Notes: generated from the letters alone by a model not told the origin. A stretch of 46,131 nt of DNA from Candidatus Hadersleviella danica (GCA_016711405.1 JADJSZ010000066.1:1-46131), one strand, 5' to 3'. Counted from the first letter of the stretch, positions 16,323 through 24,923 are shown. A program made the numbers and translations.

Positions 16323-18563
16323 CTAAAGCCCTTTCACATACTCGTACAACACCCCCATGACCGTTGTTGGCTCCGCATCGCGCTCTTTTTGGTAGGTGCG
16401 GGTTTTGCGGCTACGGCTGATGTGCAGGAAGCGGCGGGCGCGGGTGATGGCGACGTAGAGCAGGCGCAACCGCTCACAAATCACGTCTATGTGTGCCGAT
16501 TGGGTCGCATCGAGACCCGCATAGGTGGTGGGCTGGTCGGTCATTAAGGCTTGCAATTGGGCGATGGCCTCGGCCGTGGGGTCGCCGCCCATGTCCGCAT
16601 CCACCCCCAAAAAGGGGGAATCCAAATCGCTGGGAACCCAAAAATTATCCACCCCCACCACAAACACCCCATCCCACTCCAGCCCCTTGGCGCGGTGTTG
16701 GGTGGTTAGGGTGATGCGGCCGGGCTTCGGCTCGTAGCCATCTTCATCGGCCGCCAAAACGGCCAATTGGCGACGGCCGCGTGCGATTTCCTCGAGTTGC
16801 CCCGCCAATTGGGGGAGCCGCCAATCGGGTTCCATGTCGTACCAACGGCGCAACACATTGGCAATTTGGTAGGCAATGGCCAAATCGGTCTCGTTGATTT
16901 GGTCGCGGGCGGTGGCAAACAGTTCGTCGCTCAGGGCGATGACCAAATCATCAATGGGGAGCAGGCGCAGGGGGAAGAGGCGTTGCAGGAAATAGATGAA
17001 CTGGGGCAGATAGGGCAGTTCTTCGGGGCGCAACACGCCGGGCGGCAGGGCGGCCAGAAAATCCTCGGCATCCTCGGGGAAGAGGAGCAGTTCGGGGCGG
17101 TAGATGCTTTGCAGGAGGGCTTGGAAACGGCCGCTTTGCCCCTCGGGCACATGCGCCGCAGGATGTTCCAAATCGGCCAACGCCTTGTGTACCTCGGCGA
17201 AGACATTTCTGCCGATGGGGTTGGCCAGTAGAGCCAGCAAGGCGTGGAGCGCGGCCGCAATTTCCCGCTCGCGCTGGCCGCCGCGCAACTGGTTGTCGTA
17301 ATGCGCCTCGAGGCTGTCGAGGTGTTCGGAGAGCTTGTGCCCCGTGTCGTTGGTGGGAACCAAGATGGCCACTGTGTGGTGCGGCCGTCGTTGCGTGTAC
17401 AAGTGCGCCAACTGGGCAATTTTGGGCAACTCCTCCTCTTCCCTGTGCCCATACGCCTTGATGACAATGCTCGCCTCGCTGTCGGGCGGGTTTTGTTGGG
17501 CATCGCCGGGAGGGGTGGGCAGGATGTGTTGTTGGCGGAAGGCGTTCTGGCGCACCTCGGGCACGGGGTGCTTGTCGCACACCCAATCCACCAGCAAGTT
17601 GGCGGCCTGAATAATTTTGGGGGCACATCGGCCGCTGTGGGGCAACGGCCGTTTTTGCACATCGGCTCTATCCAAAAAGGCGTTGAGGTAGCGGGGGTGA
17701 GCGGCCGTAAACGTCGTCGTAATCGCCTGATTGGGGTCGCCCACCCGCACCCAATTGCCATTTTCCCCTGTTAGGGCGTTGAGCAACACTTCTTGGAGCG
17801 GGGCACTGTCCTGCGCCTCGTCCTCGAGAACATAGGGCCAGCGTTGGCGCAAAACGGCTTGCACATCGGGGCGGCTCTCCACCAAATCGGCCGCTTGGGC
17901 GATTAAATCGTTAAAATCCAGTGCCCCTTGGCGAGTGATGATGGCCTGATAGTTGGCATAAATGCCTGCCAACAGGCACAGGAATAGTTGGGTGGGGTCG
18001 GCCGCTTGTTCGGGGATGGGCAACTTGGCTTGCACCTGCTCGGGTGCGTACCGCTCGTTTTTGGCCGTGCGGATGAACGCTTGAGCGGTGCGTTCGACTG
18101 TCCCGCGCCAGCGCACTTGGGCTTGGGGGCTGTCCTCGGGCAGGAGGGCGTTCCACTGGTGGGGGTGCGCCGTTTGCCAGTTGTCTATCGCTTGCCCCAA
18201 ATAGCGCACCGCTTGGCCGTCGTCCAGCACAATTAGGTCGTTGCCCTGCTCCCCGCCGCTGGCAATGCGCACAATTTCCAGCCCCAAGCTGTGCAAGGTG
18301 CGGATGTCGTAGCCCGCTTGGGTGGGCTGGTTTAGCTCTTCCAGCCGCTTGCGAATGGCGGCGCGAAAGTTGTCTACGCTGGTGTTCAGGTAGGTGACGA
18401 TGAGGATTTGCTGGCTGGCGGTGGGGTCGAGCCGTTTATCGGCCAGCAGTTGGGCGGCCAACCGTGTCAGGGTGAAGGTTTTGCCGCTCCCCGGCACGGC
18501 CGAGACGGCCATCTTGCCGCCGCGATATTCTAAAATGTCTGCTTGGGTGGGGCGCAGGTTCAT
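16323..18563 (-). CDS. UvrD/Rep-family SF1 DNA helicase
   Basis: 746 residues. Motifs in order: Walker A AVPGSGKTFTLTR (residues 22-34), motif Ia TYLNTSVDNFRAAI, motif II VLEDEAQDS, motif III-like WVRVGDPNQAI, motif V LTTQHRAKGLEWDGVFVVG and motif VI LLYVAITRARRFL. These define a 3'-5' superfamily I helicase. There is no nuclease domain. It is longer than Rep but close to UvrD in size and could act in repair or replication restart, or as a member of the adjacent defence island. Codon use and CGGCCG sites are like the core genome. It is the third gene of a - strand run that begins with phoU. Confidence 0.88.
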   Translation of the reverse strand: MNLRPTQADILEYRGGKMAVSAVPGSGKTFTLTRLAAQLLADKRLDPTASQQILIVTYLNTSVDNFRAAIRKRLEELNQPTQAGYDIRTLHSLGLEIVRIASGGEQGNDLIVLDDGQAVRYLGQAIDNWQTAHPHQWNALLPEDSPQAQVRWRGTVERTAQAFIRTAKNERYAPEQVQAKLPIPEQAADPTQLFLCLLAGIYANYQAIITRQGALDFNDLIAQAADLVESRPDVQAVLRQRWPYVLEDEAQDSAPLQEVLLNALTGENGNWVRVGDPNQAITTTFTAAHPRYLNAFLDRADVQKRPLPHSGRCAPKIIQAANLLVDWVCDKHPVPEVRQNAFRQQHILPTPPGDAQQNPPDSEASIVIKAYGHREEEELPKIAQLAHLYTQRRPHHTVAILVPTNDTGHKLSEHLDSLEAHYDNQLRGGQREREIAAALHALLALLANPIGRNVFAEVHKALADLEHPAAHVPEGQSGRFQALLQSIYRPELLLFPEDAEDFLAALPPGVLRPEELPYLPQFIYFLQRLFPLRLLPIDDLVIALSDELFATARDQINETDLAIAYQIANVLRRWYDMEPDWRLPQLAGQLEEIARGRRQLAVLAADEDGYEPKPGRITLTTQHRAKGLEWDGVFVVGVDNFWVPSDLDSPFLGVDADMGGDPTAEAIAQLQALMTDQPTTYAGLDATQSAHIDVICERLRLLYVAITRARRFLHISRSRKTRTYQKERDAEPTTVMGVLYEYVKGL

Positions 18564-18589
18564 GCGCCAAAGTATAGCAGGAAGTGGGG

Positions 18590-18991
18590 TTAGCGTAGCA
18601 CTTGGCGAAATGCTTGGTAAATTTGGAGCATGAGCGTGTGTTGTTGCTCGGCCGTTAGCACGGGTTGGCCCGTTTGGGCGTTAATATCTAGCGTGGCCGC
18701 TGGGGTTGGGGTGAACAGGGCGGGGTGGCTGAGCAAGAGGGGCACGCGCCAGCACAGGCCGTTCCCAGTGGTGACAAGATAAGGTGTGCCCGCCTGTAAA
18801 ATATCGGCCAACTGTTGGGCGGCAAAGGTTGCGGCCGTGGCCTGCGCCACCTCACGGGGGATTTTGGAAGGGGGATTTTGGGTTTTAGATTGGTACATCC
18901 ACAACATCATATTGCCCTGCCAAACCAGTTCTACTCGGGGGAAAGATAGAGTGTAGAGATAGAGGAAAGTTGGTAGGCTGACCGACTGCAT
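18590..18991 (-). CDS. Conserved-looking small protein of unknown function
   Basis: Up to 133 residues; a start at the internal Met pair (MMLWMYQSK, about 18912) is also possible. The C-terminal half (QLADILQAGTPYLVTTGNGLCWRVPLLLSHP) looks like folded protein. The stretch KTQNPPSKIPREV is encoded by an AATCC-type intergenic repeat, so part of the N-terminus may be repeat-derived. No family recognised. It sits 26 bp before the UvrD-like gene, so it is probably co-transcribed. Confidence 0.5.
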   Translation of the reverse strand: MQSVSLPTFLYLYTLSFPRVELVWQGNMMLWMYQSKTQNPPSKIPREVAQATAATFAAQQLADILQAGTPYLVTTGNGLCWRVPLLLSHPALFTPTPAATLDINAQTGQPVLTAEQQHTLMLQIYQAFRQVLR

Positions 18992-19022
18992 TCTCCTCTA
19001 TCTCTATCTCTCGTCTCTATCT
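18992..19022. repeat. Pyrimidine array (TCTATC units)
   Basis: Tandem CTCTAT/TCTATC words fill the 31-bp gap between phoU and the small gene. Confidence 0.6.
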
Positions 19023-19703
19023 TTATCCCACCACCAACTCATCCAACTTCACATCTAGCTCCACCATTTGGCCTGTGACGGTGTAGATGGTGCGTTCGCA
19101 GATGTTGGTCACGCGGTCGGCCGTGCGTTCCAAATTGTGCGCCGCCCACAGTAGGTAGTTCCCTTGCTCGAGGTTTTTCGGGTCGGCCAAAATATAGGTA
19201 AAAATCTCGCGGTAAATTTGGTTGTAGAGGTCGTCTACCTCGTCATCCTCTTGGGGCAAAGCGCGGGCTAGTTGCACATCCCGCCGCGCAAAGGCCAAAA
19301 TGGCGCGGTGCAACATGCCCTGCACTTTTTGGGCCATGCGCGGCAAATCTATAATCGGTTTGATGAGCGGCTGGTGGCCAATCAGCAAAATGATTTTGCC
19401 AATGCCTTTGGCGTAATCGTGGATGCGCTCGAGTTCGGAGGCGATGGCCAAAATGGCGGCCAAGGTGCGCAAATCGCGTGCCATGGGTTGCTGGGTGGCA
19501 ATCAGGGCCATACATTCGGCTTCGATGTCATAGCGGCGGTTGTTGACATACGCATCGTCGGCGATGATGCGGTGGGCCACGGCCGCATCCTGCCGCCGCA
19601 ACGCCTCGACCACCTCGACAATCGCTTTTTGCACCATGTGCCCCAGCGAAAGGACATCGGCCTCTAATCGTTGTATCTCGTTGCCAAAAGTTTCTCGTGC
19701 CAT
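19023..19703 (-). CDS. phoU: Phosphate signalling regulator PhoU
   Basis: 226 residues, the usual length, built of two three-helix PhoU repeats. Metal-binding acidic motifs are present: ELERIHDYAKGI in the first repeat and NLERTADRVTNI in the second, matching the E/DxxxD pattern. PhoU damps the PhoR kinase and the Pst transporter; pst, phoR and phoB are not in the window. Upstream on the same strand there is a Pho box, a -10 TATAGT and a terminator-like hairpin, so expression is probably induced by phosphate starvation. It leads a run with the small gene and the helicase. Confidence 0.93.
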   Translation of the reverse strand: MARETFGNEIQRLEADVLSLGHMVQKAIVEVVEALRRQDAAVAHRIIADDAYVNNRRYDIEAECMALIATQQPMARDLRTLAAILAIASELERIHDYAKGIGKIILLIGHQPLIKPIIDLPRMAQKVQGMLHRAILAFARRDVQLARALPQEDDEVDDLYNQIYREIFTYILADPKNLEQGNYLLWAAHNLERTADRVTNICERTIYTVTGQMVELDVKLDELVVG

Positions 19704-19711
19704 AGGGGGGG

Positions 19712-19785
19712 AGTGGTTAGTGGATAGTGGTTAGTGGCTAGTGGAGATGGGTGGCAACCACTGCCACTAACCACTCGCCACTAAT
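19712..19785. repeat. Heptamer inverted array (AGTGGTT family)
   Basis: About five AGTGGNT units, a short spacer, then about four inverse AACCACT/GCCACT units. It lies in the phoU 5' leader between the terminator-like hairpin and the start codon. Confidence 0.75.
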
Positions 19786-19821
19786 AAAAACAACCTTTGG
19801 GCTGGGTGGCCACAAAGGTTG
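19786..19821 (-). terminator. Rho-independent terminator / attenuator in the phoU leader
   Basis: Read on the - strand, CAACCTTTG (19821-19813) pairs with CAAAGGTTG (19799-19791) and is followed at once by TTTTT ATT. It lies between the Pho promoter and phoU, with no - strand gene upstream to terminate. Confidence 0.65.
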
Positions 19822-19895
19822 TGGGAGAGGAGGGAGGGGACTGGGAAGAGGGGGCAACTCTGCCCAGCCCAGAGAGAAGGAGAAAACGAAACTTG
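19787..19895 (-). ncRNA. Candidate Pho-regulated small RNA or attenuated leader
   Basis: A transcript starting just after the -10 at 19906-19901 and ending at the terminator would be about 110 nt. It contains an inner GGGC/GCCC hairpin and the terminal stem, and has no obvious reading frame. It could be a free sRNA or simply the attenuated phoU leader. Inference only. Confidence 0.35.
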
Positions 19896-19900
19896 TTCTA

Positions 19901-19977
19901 ACTATAGGTCGGCCGATTTAACGTTGTTTCAAGGGGGAGTTAAGGGTGAGCTAAGGGGGTGTAAACAGTTTGTTAAG
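19901..19977 (-). promoter_or_regulatory. Pho box (four direct repeats, 11-bp period) plus -10 element
   Basis: On the - strand the words CTTAAC (19977-19972), GTTTAC (19966-19961), CTTAGC (19955-19950) and CTTAAC (19944-19939) are spaced exactly 11 bp apart, as in cyanobacterial and PhoP-type Pho boxes. A -10 TATAGT follows at 19906-19901, with a possible -35 TTGAAA at 19932-19927. The next gene downstream is phoU. Confidence 0.75.
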
Positions 19978-20047
19978 AGTTTTTAGCTGTCAGCTATTAG
20001 CTATTAAGGTTGCTTGGAAGTTCGCGATTTGCTAACATGTGCGCTGT

Positions 20048-20350
20048 ATGCACATCATCTCGAAAAAAGCGTTGCAAGATTTTTGGGAAAAGCACCCCAC
20101 GGCCGCGTCTCCTCTGCAAACATGGTTTACGGTGGTGCGCCAAGCCAAGTGGCGCAATTTGGCCGATGTGCGGCGGGATTTTCCAGCGGCCGATTTAGTC
20201 GGGCGGCTAATGGTTTTTAATATCGGGGGGAATAATTATCGGTTGGTGGCTCGTGTGGAATACGAATGGCAACGGGTTTATGTGCGCCATGTGCTGACCC
20301 ATGCTGAATACGACAAGGAGCGTTGGAAACATGACGATTGGAACAGTTAG
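20048..20350 (+). CDS. higB: HigB-type toxin (mRNA interferase)
   Basis: About 100 residues from the ATG at 20048 (an upstream in-frame GTG at 20039 is possible). The sequence MHIISKKALQDFWEKHP, then LQTWFTVVRQAKWRNLADV and VFNIGGNNYRLVARVEY, follows the HigB_toxin family pattern of a RelE-fold, ribosome-dependent mRNA endonuclease. The gene precedes its antitoxin, the toxin-first order typical of higBA, and overlaps it by 20 bp. Confidence 0.88.
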   Translation: MHIISKKALQDFWEKHPTAASPLQTWFTVVRQAKWRNLADVRRDFPAADLVGRLMVFNIGGNNYRLVARVEYEWQRVYVRHVLTHAEYDKERWKHDDWNS

Positions 20351-20732
20351 TTACGGGGATTTGCTCCATGCCCTCGAACCACGGCCGTTGACCAACGAAG
20401 CCGACTATGAGGTCATGGTTGCCCAACTGAACACCCTCTTAGACAAGCCCCAGCCCACGGCCGCCGAAGAACAACTCATCGCCTTGTTGGGCACACTGGT
20501 TATGGCTTATGAAGAGGAACAGTACCCTGACGAGCAATTTGAGTTGCACGGGGTCGCTTTGGTGCGCGGGCTGATGGCGGAGCGGGGTTTGCGGCAGAGC
20601 GATTTGCTCGCCATTTTTAAGACCAAATCCATCGCTTCGGCCGTTTTAAACGGCCATCGCCAACTCACCGTAGACCATATTGACAAATTAGCTCACTACT
20701 TCCGCTTGCCCCACGCCCTCTTTTTCGATTAG
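20331..20732 (+). CDS. higA: HigA-type antitoxin, HTH protein
   Basis: 133 residues from the ATG at 20331, inside the end of the toxin gene. The C-terminal part has a helix-turn-helix: RGLRQSDLLAIFKTKSIASAVL followed by LTVDHIDKLAHYF. The N-terminal half, rich in acidic residues, is the likely toxin-binding part. Such antitoxins usually repress their own promoter; direct AGCT-rich words at 19984-20005 could be the operator, unproven. Confidence 0.88.
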   Translation: MTIGTVSYGDLLHALEPRPLTNEADYEVMVAQLNTLLDKPQPTAAEEQLIALLGTLVMAYEEEQYPDEQFELHGVALVRGLMAERGLRQSDLLAIFKTKSIASAVLNGHRQLTVDHIDKLAHYFRLPHALFFD

Positions 20733-22019
20733 CCAGCCAAATTGGGGATGATGTGTGTGCGCAGGGCGTAGGCGCACAACAGGGCGAGGGAGCCAGCCAA
20801 AATGATGGGGAATAGGTCGGCCGTCCACGGCCAGCGGCGAGCCACCCACTTGACATAAGGCTCTAGCCCCACGGCCGCCCCCACCCCCAGCGGAACCATC
20901 GAAGCGAACAGATACCGCCCTTGGTGCTGAACATAGGTGACATTGTAGACGACGTAGAGCAACACGTTGAGCGAGAGCAGGCCGGGCAGAAGCACGGCCG
21001 CCAATCCCTCCCACCCCCGCACGGGCGTGCGCCATGCCCGCCACACCAGCCCCACCACGAGCGCACTAAATAGCCCCAAACGGGATATAGCCATGCGGGA
21101 TGAGACATGGGCACGGCCATCCACCCAAATTGCCCCCAAAAGCTGTTGAAGGTAGTGCGCCAAAGGCGTGTAGCACGTAGCCCCAGCCGTGCTGGGCGAC
21201 CCATTCGGCCGTTTGCGGTTGCCCCACCACCACTGCATCATGTGCTGAGATGCCCAAAAGTCGGCCAGCCGTAGATGACCAAGTTGCGCCCCACCAGAGC
21301 AGGCCAAGGGCGAGGGCGGGCAGAAAGACGGCCGTGCCTCGCCGCCACACCATCCGCCAATCCCCCAATGGTTCCACAAAATGGCCACCCCCACCAGCGG
21401 GCCATCAAATACGCCGTTACTTTGGTGAGCAGAGCCGCCCTGACCAGCAAACCGAGGAGACACGGCCGTTTCCCATCTGCCCGATACGCCAACGCCCCCC
21501 ACAACAGCAGGGCGATGAGCAACTCGCTCAAGCCGTCGTTGTTGACACTGGCCGAGATGGCCATGTGTTGGGGCACGAAGGCGATGAAGGCCACGGCCGT
21601 TAACGCTTGCCACGCGGGCAACAGCCGCCGCGCCACCTGATAGGCGACGATGAGGGTGGCCATGCCTAAGAAGACATTGAAGAGGCGCAGGGGGGTGAGA
21701 CGGCCGTTGCCCAACCAAAAACAGGCGTTTGCAGGAGGTAGTAGAGCGGCGGCTGGTAATCCTCATAGCTAAACGGAGTCAGGTCATAGGCGGGGTCGAA
21801 GCCACTGCTGACCACCTCGCTAAAGTACGCTTGGCTGTAGTCGCTTGGCTCCATGATGGGGAACGACCCCTCGGCCAGTTGGCGGATGTAGTTGTAATGG
21901 GCGGGTTCGTCGGGGGATTGCCACGGGGGGGTGTAGAGGGCGTACAGACTGGCCAACACGCCGTAGACCAGCACCAGCCCTGTCAACATTAGGGTTTCGT
22001 TTTTCAGCAGTTTGCTCAT
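20729..22019 (-). pseudogene. Polytopic membrane protein (DUF2142 / GT-C glycosyltransferase-like), frameshifted
   Basis: From the ATG at 22019 the protein begins with a membrane segment and the GT-C-like motif QSPDEPAHYNYIRQLAEG. That frame runs out near 21714. Hydrophobic coding continues in a second frame (about 21714-21400, LRLFNVFLGMATLIVAYQVA and AFVPQHMAISASVNNDG), then others (about 21377-21240), and the C-terminus is again clear at about 21130-20729 (NVTYVQHQGRYLFASMVPLG to HIIPNLAG). Four or so single-base frame changes are needed. Unlike the other broken loci, this one has core-like composition and CGGCCG sites, so recent decay or sequence error is plausible. Its stop codon overlaps the end of the antitoxin gene on the opposite strand. 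Confidence 0.65.
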
Positions 22020-22102
22020 GGGTGCGGGATGATAGCGGAGTGAGGGAGGTGGGGCAATGGGGCAATACAGAGATGAAAGCTGACTGCTGACCACTTCTTG
22101 CT

Positions 22103-22120
22103 TATGTTATAATCTCCCCA
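22103..22120 (+). promoter_or_regulatory. Extended -10 promoter giving a probable leaderless mRNA
   Basis: TGTTATAAT (TG at 22105-22106, TATAAT at 22108-22113) lies 6 bp before the ATG at 22120, so the transcription start should fall on or next to the start codon. No ribosome site is possible in the 6-bp gap. Confidence 0.65.
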
Positions 22121-22350
22121 TGTCACAATCGCTCGGAGTAGATTGTACTTTTAAGGTCGCTGGGCATATTGTGGTGCGGCGCATTAAGGTGGACGGCCGC
22201 TGGCATCCCGTCGAACAAGGGCGGCAGTGGCAAGACATCCACGGCCGTCACCTGCTCATCATGCTCCACGGCCGTGTCCACACCCTCACCCTCTCGGCCG
22301 CCACCCTCACATGGGCGTTGGCGGAATATGGTCAGACCACGGCCGTTTAA
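22120..22350 (+). CDS. Small protein of unknown function, first gene of the lipid cluster
   Basis: 76 residues with no signal or membrane segment: a predicted beta-rich core (CTFKVAGHIVVRRIKVDGRWH, LLIMLHGRVHTLTLSAATLTW). Its DNA is dense in CGGCCG (five between 22190 and 22345). It opens the + strand run and ends 39 bp before the App1-like gene. No family recognised; it is supported by the promoter placed exactly before its ATG. Confidence 0.6.
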   Translation: MSQSLGVDCTFKVAGHIVVRRIKVDGRWHPVEQGRQWQDIHGRHLLIMLHGRVHTLTLSAATLTWALAEYGQTTAV

Positions 22351-22389
22351 ACATCTCTTCTCTTTTCTCTCTTCTCTCCCTCTCCCCCC

Positions 22390-23532
22390 ATGTCCACTTG
22401 GAAAACCCTCCTCACCAACGTCGCCAGCAACGCCGAAGAAAAATTTGACCAACTCTCCGACCGCCTGCGCCAGCGGCTGGGGAGCGACCGCCCCCTGCTC
22501 ATCATCCCCTACAACGGCTACGCCACGGCCGAGCACCTCACCTTGCGGGCGCGGGTTTTGCAAGACCAAGGCACACACACCGCCACCGACCACGACAGCA
22601 GATGGGACAACCTCCTCAACACCTACCGCCACATCGGAAGCCGTGAGGTGGCCCATGCCATCATCCGCGCCCAATTGGGCGAATACACGGCCGATTTCAC
22701 CGCCAACGACGAGGGGTATGTCACCATCCAACTGCCCCTAGACCAGACCTCGGAGGTTTTCTCTACATGGCTCGAAGTCCAACTGAGTTTGGTGGATGAG
22801 AGCTTGGCCGAACCCGTCACGGCCGTCGGCCGTGCCCTGAATCTGCCCACCACGGCCGAATTTGGCGTAATTAGCGACATAGACGACACCGTTTTGCAGA
22901 GTAGCGCCACCAACTACCTCCGCGCCGCCCAACTCATGTTCCTGCACAACGCTCGCACCCGGCTCCCCTTTGCAGGCGTGGCCGCGCTCTATCAGGCGCT
23001 GTCGGCCGACGGCCGCAACCCCATCTTCTACGTCTCCAGCAGTCCGTGGAATCTCTACGAACTGCTCACCGACTTCTTCGACTTCCAAGGCTTGCCCGCT
23101 GGGCCGCTCTTCCTCAAAGATTACGGCATCACGGCCGACCAATTCATCTCCTCGGGGCACAGCAAACACAAACTCACTCAAATTGAAGAGATTTTAGCCG
23201 CCTACCCCCACCTGCCCTTTGTGTTGATGGGCGACAGCGGCCAAAAAGACCCCGAAATTTACGCCGAGGTGGTGGCTAAATATCCCGACCGCATCCGCGC
23301 CATTTATATTCGCGATGCCTCGGCCGACCAACGCGACCTCGAGGTAAAAGCCATCTCCGAACAACTCACGGCCGATAACATCCCCACCCTCTTCGCCCCC
23401 GATTCCCTCTCCATCGCCCACCACGCCGCTAGCCTCGGCCTCATCCCCGTCGAGTCCATCGCCTCTGTCTGGATAGAAGAGCAAAAAAGCACAGGGGAGC
23501 AGGGGGGCAGGGGAGCAGGGGAGACCCACTAA
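22390..23532 (+). CDS. App1-family phosphatidate phosphatase (DUF2183, HAD-like)
   Basis: 380 residues. The APP1 catalytic domain starts at about residue 155 with the HAD motif I ISDIDDTVLQSS (Asp163 and Asp165). VSSSPWNLYELL, LFLKDYGI and SGHSKHKLTQI follow, then the motif IV-like LMGDSGQKDPEIY. The family dephosphorylates phosphatidate or related phosphomonoesters at membranes; no membrane span is visible here. The last 15 or so residues (EQKSTGEQGGRGAGETH) are encoded by a G-rich repeat, so the native C-terminus may have been replaced. It is followed 38 bp downstream by a phosphodiesterase gene and then by a CDP-alcohol phosphatidyltransferase, which supports a lipid role. Confidence 0.87.
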   Translation: MSTWKTLLTNVASNAEEKFDQLSDRLRQRLGSDRPLLIIPYNGYATAEHLTLRARVLQDQGTHTATDHDSRWDNLLNTYRHIGSREVAHAIIRAQLGEYTADFTANDEGYVTIQLPLDQTSEVFSTWLEVQLSLVDESLAEPVTAVGRALNLPTTAEFGVISDIDDTVLQSSATNYLRAAQLMFLHNARTRLPFAGVAALYQALSADGRNPIFYVSSSPWNLYELLTDFFDFQGLPAGPLFLKDYGITADQFISSGHSKHKLTQIEEILAAYPHLPFVLMGDSGQKDPEIYAEVVAKYPDRIRAIYIRDASADQRDLEVKAISEQLTADNIPTLFAPDSLSIAHHAASLGLIPVESIASVWIEEQKSTGEQGGRGAGETH

Positions 23533-23570
23533 CCACTTCCGCAATCCAAAATCCCCAATCCAAAATCCCA

Positions 23571-24803
23571 ATGCTTCCTCCCGAATTCATCATCCCCGAT
23601 TACGGTGCAGGACGGCCGATGGGCACGACAATTGCCAACGTGCCCGCCACCATCGCCCGCCTGTTTGATGTGCCCTTTAACGGCCTGCCCCCCTTGCCCG
23701 AGAGCCACTGGCGGCCGTTGGGCAATCCCAAACGCATTGTTTTGCTCATTTTAGATGCCTTGGGGCGCAACTTGCTCGAGGAACACCCCCACCATTGGGC
23801 GGCCGTGCGCGGCCGAGCGGCCGTGGACAAAATCATCACCTCCGTCTTCCCCTCCACCACCGTCACCTGCCTTTCCTCGTTGTGGACAGGCCACGCCCCC
23901 AGCCAACACGCCCTCGTCAGCCTCTTCATGCTCTTCCCCGAATACGCCACGGTGGGCCAAATGCTCGGCCTTTCCCCGCGCTTTGGCGACTATCCCGATG
24001 CTTTGGTAGAAGCAGGGCTAAAACCCGAAGAGTTCTTGCCCGTCCCCAGCCTGCCCCAGCAATTGGCCACCCACGCCATCCCCACCCACAGCTTCAAGCC
24101 CAAAAGCATCATCCAATCCGCCCTGAGCAAAATGCACGACCGAGGGGTGAAAAAGCAACACGGCTCCGTCTCGTTTGCCGATTTGCTGGGGCAAATGACG
24201 GCCGTCCTCGAGGAAGAGCCATCCGCCCCCCTCTTCCTAAGCGGCTACTGGCCGACCATAGACACCCTCAGCCACGCTTACACCCCCCACCACCCCATTG
24301 TCGAGGCGGAGCTACAAACGCTGTTTTACCAAATTGAGCAATTCTTGCTACGGCCGCTTTCCCCCTCAGCGCGGCAAGATACCGTTCTGCTCATTGTGGC
24401 CGACCACGGCCAAATCCCCTACACCACCCCCCATGTGGCCGTGCCCACCGACCCCGCTTTGCAAGATTTGTTGCTCTTTCGCGGGGCTGGCGAAGCCCGC
24501 GCCCCCTATTTGTATGCCCGCCAAGGGCAACAAGAGGCGCTCCTCGCCTACCTGCGCCAACGCTACGAAAAAGAGCTATTTGCCTTCCCCTCGGCCGAAC
24601 TGCTCGAGATGGGCTTGTTCGGACCGCCCCCCTACCCGCCCGAACTCTCCCGCCGCTTGGGCGATGTCATCGCCCTCATGCGCGACGGCCGCCTGTGGCT
24701 AAACGATGCCAAAGACGACTACCTCACCACCAAATTCCGCGCCATGCACGGCGGCCTCACTGCGGCCGAGATGTTCGTGCCGTGGCTCGGTGTGCCACTG
24801 TAG
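23571..24803 (+). CDS. Alkaline-phosphatase-superfamily phosphodiesterase (type I PDE/NPP-like)
   Basis: 410 residues, cytosolic as far as can be seen. Metal and nucleophile motifs match the NPP branch: LLILDALGRN (Asp62), VFPSTTVTCLSS (Thr96 as nucleophile), GYWPTIDTLSHAY and IVADHGQIPYTT. Such enzymes cleave phosphodiesters or phosphonates; the substrate is not evident. The ATG at 23571 directly follows an AATCCAAA-type repeat. Position between the App1-like and CDP-alcohol genes suggests a phospholipid head-group or nucleotide-lipid substrate (inference). Confidence 0.85.
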   Translation: MLPPEFIIPDYGAGRPMGTTIANVPATIARLFDVPFNGLPPLPESHWRPLGNPKRIVLLILDALGRNLLEEHPHHWAAVRGRAAVDKIITSVFPSTTVTCLSSLWTGHAPSQHALVSLFMLFPEYATVGQMLGLSPRFGDYPDALVEAGLKPEEFLPVPSLPQQLATHAIPTHSFKPKSIIQSALSKMHDRGVKKQHGSVSFADLLGQMTAVLEEEPSAPLFLSGYWPTIDTLSHAYTPHHPIVEAELQTLFYQIEQFLLRPLSPSARQDTVLLIVADHGQIPYTTPHVAVPTDPALQDLLLFRGAGEARAPYLYARQGQQEALLAYLRQRYEKELFAFPSAELLEMGLFGPPPYPPELSRRLGDVIALMRDGRLWLNDAKDDYLTTKFRAMHGGLTAAEMFVPWLGVPL

Positions 24804-24923
24804 GGGCGCAGAGGAGCAGAGGAGCAGAGGGGCAGAGGAGAACCTTACCACCAACCAACTACTCACTACTCACTACTCACTACTCACTACTCACTAACCA
24901 CTAACCACTCACCACTCACCACT
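24804..24923. repeat. Compound spacer: G-rich AGAGGAGC array then ACTCACT/AACCACT heptamers
   Basis: 24805-24840 is made of GCAGAGGA-type words. 24855-24923 is made of about nine heptamers (CTCACTA, then CTAACCA, then CTCACCA) running up to the next ATG at 24924. Confidence 0.75.

Noticed and set aside
24855..24923. Regular short repeats that could suggest a CRISPR array
   Set aside because: Units are 7 bp with no unique spacers; no cas gene in the window.
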